From DATAXP01 sp036272935 (GTDB taxonomy: Bacteria; Planctomycetota; Planctomycetia; Pirellulales; PNKZ01), in assembly GCA_036272935.1 (NCBI GenBank), contig DATAXP010000009.1, positions 17,918 through 81,917 of the forward strand: DNA of 64,000 bases, in the 5' to 3' direction. Positions 16,006 through 25,105 of the stretch are shown here, in pieces (the stretch's first letter is position 1; the number at the start of each line of letters is the position of its first letter). The notes under the pieces are model-generated. The model saw nothing but the letters and a program-made list of their open reading frames with translations, ran no database searches and was not told the origin of the DNA. A program made the position numbers and the translations under genes.

Positions 16006-19000
16006 ATGGTCGGCCGTGTGATCTGCCGTGCCTGTGCATGGTTCGCTCTGGCGTCGCTCGCCCAGGGGGCTGAAACCTCGAAGCCCAGCGACTCGGCCGC
16101 CAAACCGGTCGACTTCGCCCGCGATATCCAGCCGCTCTTGGCCAAGCGCTGCTACTCATGCCACGGCCCGGAACAGGCAGAGGCCAGCCTGCGACTGGAT
16201 CGTAAGGCCGACGCCCTCCGCGGCGGCAACAGCGGCCCCGCCTTTGTGCCCGGCCACAGCGCCGACAGCCGGCTGGTGAAGTTCGTCGCCGGCACCAGCG
16301 ACGACGACATGATCATGCCGCCGGAAGGCGAACGATTGTCGACGACCGAAGTGGCGATGATCCGCACCTGGATCGATTCAGGCGCCACCTGGCCGGAAGA
16401 ACCGGTCACCGCACGCACCAGCACTCACTGGGCGTTTCGGCCGATCAAGAATTGCAAGCCGCCCGATGTCGCGGCAACCCGGCGCGTGCGCAACGGCATC
16501 GACCGCTTTGTGTTGGCAAAGCTGGCCGCCAAGGGCATTCATCCCTCGCCCGAAGCCAACCGCGCGACGCTCATCCGCCGCTTGAGCCTCGATCTGCTCG
16601 GCCTGCCGCCGACACCGGCCGAGGTCGACGACTTTGTGAACGACCGCAGCCGCGATGCCTACGATCGGCTGGTCGATCGGCTGCTTGCCTCGCCTCATTA
16701 CGGCGAACGCTGGGCCCGGCACTGGCTTGACCTGGCCCGCTATGCCGACAGCGACGGCTACGAAAAGGACACCGGCCGGCCCCACGCCTGGCGGTATCGC
16801 CAATGGGTAATCGACGCACTGAACCGCGATCTGCCGTTCGACCAGTTCACGATCGAGCAACTCGCCGGCGACCTGCTGCCCGGGGCGACCGTCGAGCAAC
16901 GCGTGGCCACCGGCTTTCACCGCAACACGCTCACGAACCGTGAAGGGGGCGTCGATCAGGAGCAGTTCCGCGTCGCGGCCACGGTCGATCGCGTGAACAC
17001 CACCGGCACCGTGTGGCTGGGACTCACGGTCGGCTGCGCCCAGTGCCACACGCACAAGTACGACCCCATCTTGCAGCGCGAATACTACGGCCTATTCGCG
17101 TTCTTCAACTCGCTGCAAGAAACCGAGACGCCGGCCCCGTTGCCCGCGCAGCTCGAACAGTACCAGCAAGAGAAAAGGGCGTTCGATGCCGAACACGCAA
17201 AACTCACGACGGCGGTGAAACAATTCGAGGCTGATCGCCTGCCCGACCGCCTCGCCGCTTGGGAGCGACGGCTGAAACTGCCCGAACAGACTGAATGGGA
17301 GGCGCTCGACCCTCGGACGATGACCGGCATGGGGGGCGGCAAGCGCGCGACGTTGACACACCTTGGCTCGGGTGTTGTGGCCGTTGCCGGCGACAATCCT
17401 CCGGCCGACAATTACACCCTTACCGCCGAGCCGTTGCTGCGCACGATCACCGCCTTGCGGCTCGAAGTGCTGGCCGATCCTGAACTGCCGGGTCATGGTC
17501 CGGGCCGATCGGCAAACGGAAACTTCGTCCTCACCGAGCTGCGCGCCTTCAAAGTCGCGCCGGCTTCCAAGAAGAAAGAATCGCGGCAAACGGCCGTCGC
17601 CATTCGCACGGGCTACTCGGATGTCGCTCAGCAGGGCTTCCCGCTGCAAGAGGCCTTCGACGGCAAGCTGACCAGCGGCGGCTGGGCGATCGCGCCGGCA
17701 ACCGGACGCGACCACGTCGCCGTGTTCGAATTCACCAAGCCGATCGTTCTCAACGATCGCGACGAATTGTCGATCGTTCTCAGTCAGCAATACAAGGGCG
17801 AGCATACGCTGGGCCGGTTCCGGCTGAGCGTCACGAACGCCGCGACGCCGGTGCGGGCCCAAGGCGCCGGGCCGAACATCGCCGACATTCTCGATAAACC
17901 CGCAGAGCAGCGCACCGCCGCCGAGCAAGCGATCGTCACCGCCTACTATCGCAAGCTCGATCCTGAGCTGTCGAAGCTCGACCTGGCGGTGTCGGACCAT
18001 GCCCGTCGGGCGCCGATTGATCCCCAGCAGACCGTCAAGGCACAGACACTCAATGACCTCAAAGCGCCGCGCGAGACGCACGTGCTGGTGCGCGGCGACT
18101 TCCTGCGGCCCGGCGCCAAAGTCGATCCGCATACGCTCGAAGTGCTCAACCCGCTGAAGCCCTCCGGCACGCAACCCACTCGGCTCGACCTGGCCCATTG
18201 GCTCATCGATCCCAAGAATCCGCTGACCGCCCGCGTGACGGTCAACCGCATCTGGGCGACGTATTTCGGCCGCGGCCTGGTGCCGACCGTCGATGACTTC
18301 GGCACGCAAGGGGACAAGCCGTCGCATCCCGAGCTGCTCGATTGGCTGGCGGCAAACTTCATTCGTGGGGTTGAGGATCGAGGCCTCAGGACTAAAGATG
18401 CTTCAAACCAGCCCCCAGTCCCCAGCCCCCAGTCCCCGGCCTCTTGGGGCCTCAAGGCCCTGCACAAGCTGATCGTCACCAGTGCCACCTATCGGCAGGC
18501 ATCGCATTACCGGGCCGACTTGGCCGAGCGCGATCCGTTGAACACGCTCTTGGCGCGTCAGCGCCGGCTGCGCGTCGAGGCCGAGGTGGTGCGCGATCTT
18601 TCGTTGGCTGCGAGCGGGCTGCTCGACGAGCGCGTGGGTGGCGAAAGCGTCCGGCCGCGCCAGCCCCAGGGAATCGCCGAGCTGACCTACGCCGGCGTCG
18701 GCAAATGGATCGAGAGCACCGGCAGCGACCGCTACCGCCGCGGCCTGTATACCTGGTTCCAGCGCACGGCGCCGTACCCGATGTTGATGACGTTCGACGC
18801 CCCCGATTCGAACGTCACCTGCGCCCGCCGCGAACGCTCGAACACGCCGCTGCAAGCGCTCACGCTGTTGAACGATCCCGTGTTCTTCGAGTGTGCTCAA
18901 TCGCTCGCTCGGCGGATCGTGCGCGAATCGCCGCAGGCGGATGATCCCGCCGCGACGCGCGATGCGCGGCTGCGCTACGCCATGAAGCTGTGCGTGGCCC

Positions 19001-19203
19001 GCGATCCCAGTGCTGCCGAGTTGGGCACGCTGCGCAGCTTGCTCGACGAACAGCGGCAACTGATGCTGGCTGACGAGAACGCCGCGAAAGAAGTGATCGG
19101 CAGCGAGCCGGCGCCTGAGGGTATCGGTGCCGACGAACTGGCCGCGTGGATCATCGTTGGCCGCACACTCATGAACCTCGATGAATTCATCACGCGAGAG
19201 TGA
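16006..19203 (+). CDS. PSCyt1-DUF1549-DUF1553 planctomycete cytochrome-type protein
   Basis: 1065 residues from ATG at 16006, which starts a good signal peptide (MVGRVICRACAWFALASLAQ, cleavage near GAE). A c-type heme motif CYSCH sits at 49-53 with the planctomycete cytochrome C domain to about 130. DUF1549 follows (IDRFVLAKLAAKGIHPSPEA, RRLSLDLLGLPPTPAEVDDF, HYGERWARHWLDLARYADS), with a second CAQCH motif near 345. DUF1553 occupies the C-terminal third (LDLAHWLIDPKNPLTARVTV, RERSNTPLQALTLLND). Such proteins are periplasmic and always paired with a DUF1501 protein; the exact reaction is unknown, though links to complex sugar degradation are often proposed. The stop at 19203 is 4 bp before the DUF1501 ATG. 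Confidence 0.92.
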   Translation: MVGRVICRACAWFALASLAQGAETSKPSDSAAKPVDFARDIQPLLAKRCYSCHGPEQAEASLRLDRKADALRGGNSGPAFVPGHSADSRLVKFVAGTSDDDMIMPPEGERLSTTEVAMIRTWIDSGATWPEEPVTARTSTHWAFRPIKNCKPPDVAATRRVRNGIDRFVLAKLAAKGIHPSPEANRATLIRRLSLDLLGLPPTPAEVDDFVNDRSRDAYDRLVDRLLASPHYGERWARHWLDLARYADSDGYEKDTGRPHAWRYRQWVIDALNRDLPFDQFTIEQLAGDLLPGATVEQRVATGFHRNTLTNREGGVDQEQFRVAATVDRVNTTGTVWLGLTVGCAQCHTHKYDPILQREYYGLFAFFNSLQETETPAPLPAQLEQYQQEKRAFDAEHAKLTTAVKQFEADRLPDRLAAWERRLKLPEQTEWEALDPRTMTGMGGGKRATLTHLGSGVVAVAGDNPPADNYTLTAEPLLRTITALRLEVLADPELPGHGPGRSANGNFVLTELRAFKVAPASKKKESRQTAVAIRTGYSDVAQQGFPLQEAFDGKLTSGGWAIAPATGRDHVAVFEFTKPIVLNDRDELSIVLSQQYKGEHTLGRFRLSVTNAATPVRAQGAGPNIADILDKPAEQRTAAEQAIVTAYYRKLDPELSKLDLAVSDHARRAPIDPQQTVKAQTLNDLKAPRETHVLVRGDFLRPGAKVDPHTLEVLNPLKPSGTQPTRLDLAHWLIDPKNPLTARVTVNRIWATYFGRGLVPTVDDFGTQGDKPSHPELLDWLAANFIRGVEDRGLRTKDASNQPPVPSPQSPASWGLKALHKLIVTSATYRQASHYRADLAERDPLNTLLARQRRLRVEAEVVRDLSLAASGLLDERVGGESVRPRQPQGIAELTYAGVGKWIESTGSDRYRRGLYTWFQRTAPYPMLMTFDAPDSNVTCARRERSNTPLQALTLLNDPVFFECAQSLARRIVRESPQADDPAATRDARLRYAMKLCVARDPSAAELGTLRSLLDEQRQLMLADENAAKEVIGSEPAPEGIGADELAAWIIVGRTLMNLDEFITRE

Positions 19204-19207
19204 TCTC

Positions 19208-20707
19208 ATGGACCCACGTCACGCGATCCTGCAGCGCGCTCGGCGCAATTTCCTGGCCACGTGCTCCAGCGGCATCGGCGGTCTGGCGCTGGCGTCGTTG
19301 CTGAAGGACGACGGTCTGCTGGCGGCCGAAGCGACCACCCCGGCCGCGGCGCTCGGCGACAATTCGCTCGCCCCGCGGCCGCCGCATTTCGCTCCCAAAG
19401 CCAAGGCCTGCATCTTCATCTTTCTCGAAGGTGCCCCCAGCCAGCTCGATCTGTTCGATCCCAAGCCGAAGCTCAACGAGCTGAACGGCCAGGCTCTGCC
19501 CGAGAGCATGACCAAGAACGTGCGCTTCGCCTTCATCCAGAAGGAAACCGCCGTGCTGCTCGGCTCGCCGCGCAAGTTCCAGAAGTACGGCGACGGCGAC
19601 GCCGATGTTTCCGACCTGCTGCCGAACATCGCCACCTGCGCCAACGACATCGCCTTGATCCGTTCGATGCACACCGAGGCGTTTAACCACCATCCCGGCC
19701 AGTTGATGATGAACACTGGCGTGCCGATGTTCGGCCGCCCCAGCATGGGCTCGTGGCTGAACTACGGCCTGGGGAGCGCCTCGAACAGCCTGCCCGGTTA
19801 CGTGGTGCTCACCGCCGGGCGCGGCACCAGCGGCGGCGCCAGCCTGTGGTCGAGCGGCTTCCTGCCGAGCACCTATCAAGGGGTGCTATTCCGCAACACC
19901 GGCGAACCGGTGCTGAATCTGAACAATCCGGCAGGCGTGTCGCAGGCGGTGCAGCGCAACAGCCTCGACGCGCTCGAGCGCTTGAACCACGAACATCTCG
20001 ACGACCTGGCCGATCCTGAAATCGCCTCGCGGATCAGCGCCTACGAACTGGCCTTCCGCATGCAGTCGGCCGCGCCGGAGCTGATCGACCTGGGGAGCGA
20101 AACGCAGGCCACGCGCGATGCCTACGGCGTCGAACGCGGCGACGACGAGAGCAAGGGCTTCAAGCGCGGCGGCCAGCCTGGAGTGTATGCGGGTTTTGCA
20201 AAGAACTGTCTCTTGGCCCGCCGGCTGGTCGAGCGCGGCGTGCGCTTCGTGAACTTGTATCATGCTTCATGGGACCATCACAGCAATCTCGACGCCGAGT
20301 TGAAATTCAACTGCGGCATGGCCGATCAACCGGTCGCGGCGCTCATCAAAGATTTGAAGCAGCGCGGCCTGCTGGATACGACGCTGGTGGTGTGGGCCGG
20401 CGAGTTCGGCCGCACGCCGCTGGGAGAGAACCGCAAGGGATACGCCAAGGTCACCGGCCGCGACCACCATCCGTTCGCGTTCAGCCTGTGGATGGCCGGC
20501 GGCGGCATCAGGGGGGGGCAGGTGATCGGCAAGACCGACGACATCGGCTGGAACATCGTCGAAGACCCGATCCACATCAACGACCTGCACGCCACGATGC
20601 TGCACCTGTTCGGCCTCGACCACTTGAAGTTGACCTACAAGTTCCAAGGCCGCAACTTCCGCCTAACCGACGTGGCCGGCAAAGTGGTGAACCGGCTGAT
20701 CGCGTAG
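19208..20707 (+). CDS. DUF1501 family protein
   Basis: 499 residues from ATG at 19208, preceded by GAGAG seven bases upstream and inside the end of the previous gene, so the pair is co-translated. The N-terminus RARRNFLATCSSGIGGLALA resembles a twin-arginine leader, as usual for this family. Body motifs include FIFLEGAPSQLDLFDPKP, IRSMHTEAFNHHPGQLMMNT, RRLVERGVRFVNLYHASWDHH, WAGEFGRTP and GRDHHPFAFSLWMAGGG; the fold is related to alkaline phosphatases and sulfatases. It works with the DUF1549/DUF1553 partner in the cell envelope by family association; substrate unknown. Confidence 0.92.
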   Translation: MDPRHAILQRARRNFLATCSSGIGGLALASLLKDDGLLAAEATTPAAALGDNSLAPRPPHFAPKAKACIFIFLEGAPSQLDLFDPKPKLNELNGQALPESMTKNVRFAFIQKETAVLLGSPRKFQKYGDGDADVSDLLPNIATCANDIALIRSMHTEAFNHHPGQLMMNTGVPMFGRPSMGSWLNYGLGSASNSLPGYVVLTAGRGTSGGASLWSSGFLPSTYQGVLFRNTGEPVLNLNNPAGVSQAVQRNSLDALERLNHEHLDDLADPEIASRISAYELAFRMQSAAPELIDLGSETQATRDAYGVERGDDESKGFKRGGQPGVYAGFAKNCLLARRLVERGVRFVNLYHASWDHHSNLDAELKFNCGMADQPVAALIKDLKQRGLLDTTLVVWAGEFGRTPLGENRKGYAKVTGRDHHPFAFSLWMAGGGIRGGQVIGKTDDIGWNIVEDPIHINDLHATMLHLFGLDHLKLTYKFQGRNFRLTDVAGKVVNRLIA

Positions 20708-20779
20708 CGTGCAGAACACCAGCCCGATGCGCAGCAAGGGAATTTGGTACCCGCTTCTCCCGCGCTTGCACGTCATTCA

Positions 20780-20845
20780 GTGAGCCGCAACGCGCTAGCG
20801 TGCGGGTTTATTCACCCAACCCGCGGCGAGCGCCTTGCGGCTCAC
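20780..20845. repeat. hairpin repeat between convergent genes
   Basis: GTGAGCCGCAACGCGCTAGC (from 20780) pairs imperfectly with CGAGCGCCTTGCGGCTCAC (20827-20845). The resulting long stem lies between the ends of the DUF1501 gene and corA, which converge. No T-run follows on either strand, so it may be a bidirectional terminator or simply an interspersed repeat. Confidence 0.55.
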
Positions 20846-20855
20846 CGACATCCCG

Positions 20856-22034
20856 TTACAGCCACCCTCGTCGCCGGAACCAGGCGATCATGCCGCCGGC
20901 CGTGAGTGCGCAGACCAGCCAGAACATCGGATAGGCCCACGGCCAACGGTTCTCGGGGATCTGCATGTTCATGCCGTACACGCCGGCCAGGAACGTCAGC
21001 GGAATGAAGATCGTGCCCATCACCGTGAGCACCTTCATGATCTCGTTGGCACGGATCGACAGGGCCGACATGTACGTCTCGGTGAGGCTGTTGGCGAACT
21101 CGCGGTAGGTTTCGATCAGGTCGATCATCTGGATGCAGTGGTCGTACACGTCGCGCAGGTAGGTGCGCGTTTCGTCGCACATGCACTCGTGCGGCTCGCG
21201 CTGCAGGGCGTGGATCACTTCGCGCATCGGCCAAACGGCGCGGCGCATCACTAGCAGCTCGCGCTTGACGGTGTGAATCTCCTCGAGCAGCTCGTGCCGC
21301 GAGCGGGCCAGCACGGCGTCTTCCAGGTCTTCCAGGCAGTCGGAGTAGTATTCGAGGATCGGAAAGCATTGGTCGACGATCGCGTCCAGCAGCGTGTACA
21401 GCAGGAAGCTCGCGTCGTTCTGCCGCAACCGCGAGCCGCCCGTCGCGATCCGCTGCCGCACCGGCTGCCACAAGTCGCCGGGCGATTCCTGAAAGGTGAT
21501 CAGCGTGCTGTGGCCGAGGAAAAAACTGATCTGCTCGCTGTGCAGCCGCTGGCCGACGAGCATCATCATCCGGGCCACGATGAACAGCCGCGCCTGGTGC
21601 TCGCTGGTACTGCAATAGTCTTCGACCTTCGGCCGCTGCGGAACCTGTAACACGTCCTCGATCGCCAGCGGATGCAGATCGTACTTCTTCGCCAGGGCAT
21701 GGATCACGGTCATGTCGGTCAGACCGTCGACATTAATCCACCGCACCGCCGCCCACGGCGGACGATGATGCACGAGAAACGATTCCAAGTCCTCGACTCG
21801 CTGCGTTTGCGTCTGGTCGGGCGAGTAATCGGTGCAATCGACGGTGACGTTCGCCGTCGTGCTGTGGCGCTCGCTCAGCTCGTGATGCTCGATTCCCCCG
21901 GCGGCCCCCGGCGTCGAATCTTGAGCCTTGGGCAGTCGCGTCTCGGCCGATAGTTGCCCGTCCGCGGCGCCGTTGCCGCGCAGCAAGCCGCGCATCTTTT
22001 CGCGCCAGGCGCGATCGATCGACTGTTCGTGCAT
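20856..22034 (-). CDS. corA: CorA-type magnesium/cobalt transporter
   Basis: 392 residues from ATG at 22034 (MHEQSIDRAWREK). The longer frame to 22103 would overlap the divergent neighbour and is not preferred. The soluble N-terminal domain contains the CorA block YDLHPLAIEDVLQVPQRPKV and the long helix (LLYTLLDAIVDQCFP to LLVMRRAVWPMREVI). Two C-terminal membrane helices flank the signature YGMN (VYGMNMQIPENRWPW). The GMN motif forms the selectivity filter of the pentameric Mg2+ channel in the inner membrane. The first 60 or so residues are extra to the core family. Confidence 0.92.
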   Translation of the reverse strand: MHEQSIDRAWREKMRGLLRGNGAADGQLSAETRLPKAQDSTPGAAGGIEHHELSERHSTTANVTVDCTDYSPDQTQTQRVEDLESFLVHHRPPWAAVRWINVDGLTDMTVIHALAKKYDLHPLAIEDVLQVPQRPKVEDYCSTSEHQARLFIVARMMMLVGQRLHSEQISFFLGHSTLITFQESPGDLWQPVRQRIATGGSRLRQNDASFLLYTLLDAIVDQCFPILEYYSDCLEDLEDAVLARSRHELLEEIHTVKRELLVMRRAVWPMREVIHALQREPHECMCDETRTYLRDVYDHCIQMIDLIETYREFANSLTETYMSALSIRANEIMKVLTVMGTIFIPLTFLAGVYGMNMQIPENRWPWAYPMFWLVCALTAGGMIAWFRRRGWL

Positions 22035-22085
22035 GCCGACGATTATAATGCGCCCGTCCCGCGGCACGCACCGAAGGAATGACGA

Positions 22086-25040
22086 ATGTTCTGGCCCACT
22101 CACACACCGTTACGGCTGTTGCTGGCCCTGCTGCTGCTTGCCTCTTCGCGGGTATTATCGGCCGCCGACGAGCAGCTTGTCCCGCTCAAGTACCGGAACC
22201 CCGGGCTGGTCGTCGATCTGGGCGTGGGCCTGTGGGCCTGGCCGCTGCCGATCGATTTCGATGGCGACGGCGATCTGGACCTGGTGGTGAGCTGCCCCGA
22301 CAAGCCGAGCAACGGTGCCTATCTGTTCGAGAATCCCGGGAGCGGTAGCGCTGGTAGTAGCGGCTCGACGAAGATGCCGGTGTTCAAGCCCGGTCGGCGC
22401 ATCAGCAAGGGGCTCACAAACGTCAGCCCGTCGTATGTCGAGGGGCGAGTGCACGTGCTCAGCCCCGGCAACGAGTATCCCGACTTTTTGCGCACTGCGC
22501 TCGACGAGCCACAGAAGCTTCCGCTACCGGCGAACATCCATCCCAACAAGGTGCGGGCGAACCAATGGAAGTATGTCGATTTCGATGGCGACGGTCGGCT
22601 TGATCTGATCGTCGGCGTCGGCGACTGGACCGACTACGGCTGGGACGACGCGTTCGACGCCCAAGGTCGCTGGACGCGCGGACCACTGCACGGCTTCGTC
22701 TATCTGCTGCGCAACAAGGGCACTGGCGACGCGCCGACTTACGCCGAGCCGCGGAAGATCGAAGCCGATGGCCGAGCCGTCGACGTGTTCGGCATGCCTT
22801 CGCCGAGTGTTTGCGATTTCGACGGCGACGGCGATCTCGACTTACTATGCGGCGAGTTCCTCGATGGCTTCACGTACTTCCAGAACATCGGCGCTCGCAC
22901 CGAGCCGAAGTACGCCGCAGGCAAGCGCCTTGCGCACAACGGCAAGCCGTTGGTGATGGACCTGGAGATGATCGTACCCGTGACGATCGACTGGGACGGC
23001 GACGGCGACCAGGACCTGATCGTCGGCGACGAGGACGGCCGCGTCGCCTTCGTCGAGCACACCGGCCGTGTGGTCGACGGTATGCCGCAGTTCTTGCCGC
23101 CGCGCTACTTTCAGCAGGAAGCGGCCGACTTGAAGTGCGGCGCGCTGGCGACTCCCGTTGGCGTCGATTTCGACAACGACGGCGATTGGGACATCGTCAG
23201 CGGCAACTCGGCCGGCTGCATCGAGTGGTTCGAGAACGTCAGCGGCTCGAAAGTCGAGCAGCCGCGCTGGGCCGCGCCGGTGAAGCTTGAGGCCGACGGG
23301 CGCGGGATCCGCATCCAGGCTGGACCCAACGGCTCGATCCAAGGACCCGCTGAGGCGAAGTGGGGTTACACCACGCTCTCGGTTGCTGATTGGGACGCCG
23401 ACGGCCTACATGATCTGATCGTCAATTCGATCTGGGGCAAAGTTGTGTGGTATCGGAACATCGGCGAGCGCGGCAAGCCACGGTTCGCCGCCGAGCAGGC
23501 GATCGAGGTCGTGTGGGACAGCCCGACGCCGAAACCGGCTTGGACCTGGTGGCAACCGTCGGCCCATGAGTTGGCGACCGAGTGGCGCACAACGCCGGTC
23601 GTGCGCGACATCACCGGCGACGGTCTGGCCGACCTGGTGATGCTGGACCATGAAGGCTATCTCGCATTGTTTCAGCGGACGAAGCGGGACGGCAAGCTGG
23701 TTTTGCTTCCCGGAAGGCGTGTCTTCAAGAACGAAAAAGGGGAAGCACTGCAACTCAACGCTGCCCGCGCGGGCAAGAGCGGGCGACGCAAATTGTGCCT
23801 GGTCGATTGGGACGACGACGGCAAACTCGACGTGCTCAAGGACAGCCGCAACGTGCAGTGGCTGCGCAATGTCGCCGATAGGCCGGGCGAGTTTGTCTTG
23901 CGCGACATGGGCGATCTCGATTCGCTGCAATTGGCCGGACACGACACCAGCCCGACGTCCGTCGACTTCAATGGCGATGGCGCTGCCGATCTGCTGGTCG
24001 GCGCCGAAGACGGCCGTATGTACTACAAGCGCAATCCGCGCGCGGCCGACGACGGGAAGGCGATCGTTGCGCGCGAGTTCATCTTCGAGGAGGCGCCGTT
24101 CGCACAGTGCCACGCCTCGACGATCGTGGAAACTTCGCGCGGCCTGGTGGCGGCATGGTTCGGCGGCACACGCGAAGGCCACAAGGACGTAGGCATTTGG
24201 CTCTCGCGCGAAGAGCAGGGCAAGTGGACCGCGCCGATGGAAGTGGCCAACGGCATCGTCTCGCCCGAGAAACGCTATCCGTGCTGGAACCCGGTGCTGT
24301 TTCAGCCGCGCTCGGGTCCGCTGATGTTGTTCTACAAAATGGGCTCCGGGCCACAGCCGTGGTGGGGCACGCTCATCACCAGCGACGACGCGGGGCGCAC
24401 GTGGTCGCCGCCGCGCCGCCTGCCGGAAGGCTTTTGGGGGCCGATCAAGAACAAGCCGGTGCAGTTGGCCGACGGCAGCGTGCTTTGCCCGTCCAGCACC
24501 GAATCGCGCGAGAAGCCGAGCAAATGGCGCGTACATTTCGAGCGTACCGATGAGCGTGCAGCGTCGTGGCAGCGCATCGTTCCCAGCGACGATACCTCGA
24601 CGACCGGTGGCAAACCGCTCGATGCGATCCAGCCGAGCATCCTGCGTTACGGAGAGAAGCGCTTGCAGGCCGTCGGCCGCACCCGGCAGGGCAAAGTTTT
24701 TCAGACCTGGTCGGAAGATGATGGGAAATCGTGGGGACCACTGTCGACGCTCGATCTGCCGAATCCCAATGCGGGGACCGACGCCGTGACCCTTGCCGAT
24801 GGCCGACAACTGCTGGTCTACAATCACACCACGCTGGGACGTACGCCGCTGAACGTCGCGGTTTCCGCTGATGGCAAGAATTGGCACATGGCACTCGTGC
24901 AGGAAAGCGGGCTCGGCGAGTTCAGTTATCCGGCGGTGATCCAGTCGTCCGATGGCCTGGTGCACATCACCTACACTTGGCGGCGCGAGCGTGTGCGGCA
25001 CGTGGTGGTCGATCCGCGACATCTTCCGGCGGCGCCCTAG
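22086..25040 (+). CDS. secreted VCBS/FG-GAP repeat protein fused to sialidase-like propeller
   Basis: 984 residues. Signal peptide (LLLALLLLASSRVLSAAD, about 9-27). Residues 50-660 hold nine Ca-binding loops of VCBS/FG-GAP type, for example DFDGDGDLDL, DWDGDGDQDL, DFDNDGDWDI, DITGDGLADL and DFNGDGAADL, which form an integrin-like propeller. From about 665 comes a BNR sialidase-like domain (CHASTIVETSRGLVAAWFGG, WLSREEQGKWTAPMEV, SDDAGRTWSPPRRLPEG, WSEDDGKSWGPLSTLDLPNP) with Asp-box motifs S-DDGK-W. The likely role is extracellular glycan binding and hydrolysis. Asp-box proteins of this group also include non-sialidase hydrolases and lyases, so the exact substrate is open. Confidence 0.87.
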   Translation: MFWPTHTPLRLLLALLLLASSRVLSAADEQLVPLKYRNPGLVVDLGVGLWAWPLPIDFDGDGDLDLVVSCPDKPSNGAYLFENPGSGSAGSSGSTKMPVFKPGRRISKGLTNVSPSYVEGRVHVLSPGNEYPDFLRTALDEPQKLPLPANIHPNKVRANQWKYVDFDGDGRLDLIVGVGDWTDYGWDDAFDAQGRWTRGPLHGFVYLLRNKGTGDAPTYAEPRKIEADGRAVDVFGMPSPSVCDFDGDGDLDLLCGEFLDGFTYFQNIGARTEPKYAAGKRLAHNGKPLVMDLEMIVPVTIDWDGDGDQDLIVGDEDGRVAFVEHTGRVVDGMPQFLPPRYFQQEAADLKCGALATPVGVDFDNDGDWDIVSGNSAGCIEWFENVSGSKVEQPRWAAPVKLEADGRGIRIQAGPNGSIQGPAEAKWGYTTLSVADWDADGLHDLIVNSIWGKVVWYRNIGERGKPRFAAEQAIEVVWDSPTPKPAWTWWQPSAHELATEWRTTPVVRDITGDGLADLVMLDHEGYLALFQRTKRDGKLVLLPGRRVFKNEKGEALQLNAARAGKSGRRKLCLVDWDDDGKLDVLKDSRNVQWLRNVADRPGEFVLRDMGDLDSLQLAGHDTSPTSVDFNGDGAADLLVGAEDGRMYYKRNPRAADDGKAIVAREFIFEEAPFAQCHASTIVETSRGLVAAWFGGTREGHKDVGIWLSREEQGKWTAPMEVANGIVSPEKRYPCWNPVLFQPRSGPLMLFYKMGSGPQPWWGTLITSDDAGRTWSPPRRLPEGFWGPIKNKPVQLADGSVLCPSSTESREKPSKWRVHFERTDERAASWQRIVPSDDTSTTGGKPLDAIQPSILRYGEKRLQAVGRTRQGKVFQTWSEDDGKSWGPLSTLDLPNPNAGTDAVTLADGRQLLVYNHTTLGRTPLNVAVSADGKNWHMALVQESGLGEFSYPAVIQSSDGLVHITYTWRRERVRHVVVDPRHLPAAP

Positions 25041-25105
25041 CGAACCCCCACATGCGAGGGTACAGTGCGCAGAACGCATCTCGTGGCTCTCGCCGGCGCG
25101 CCGAC

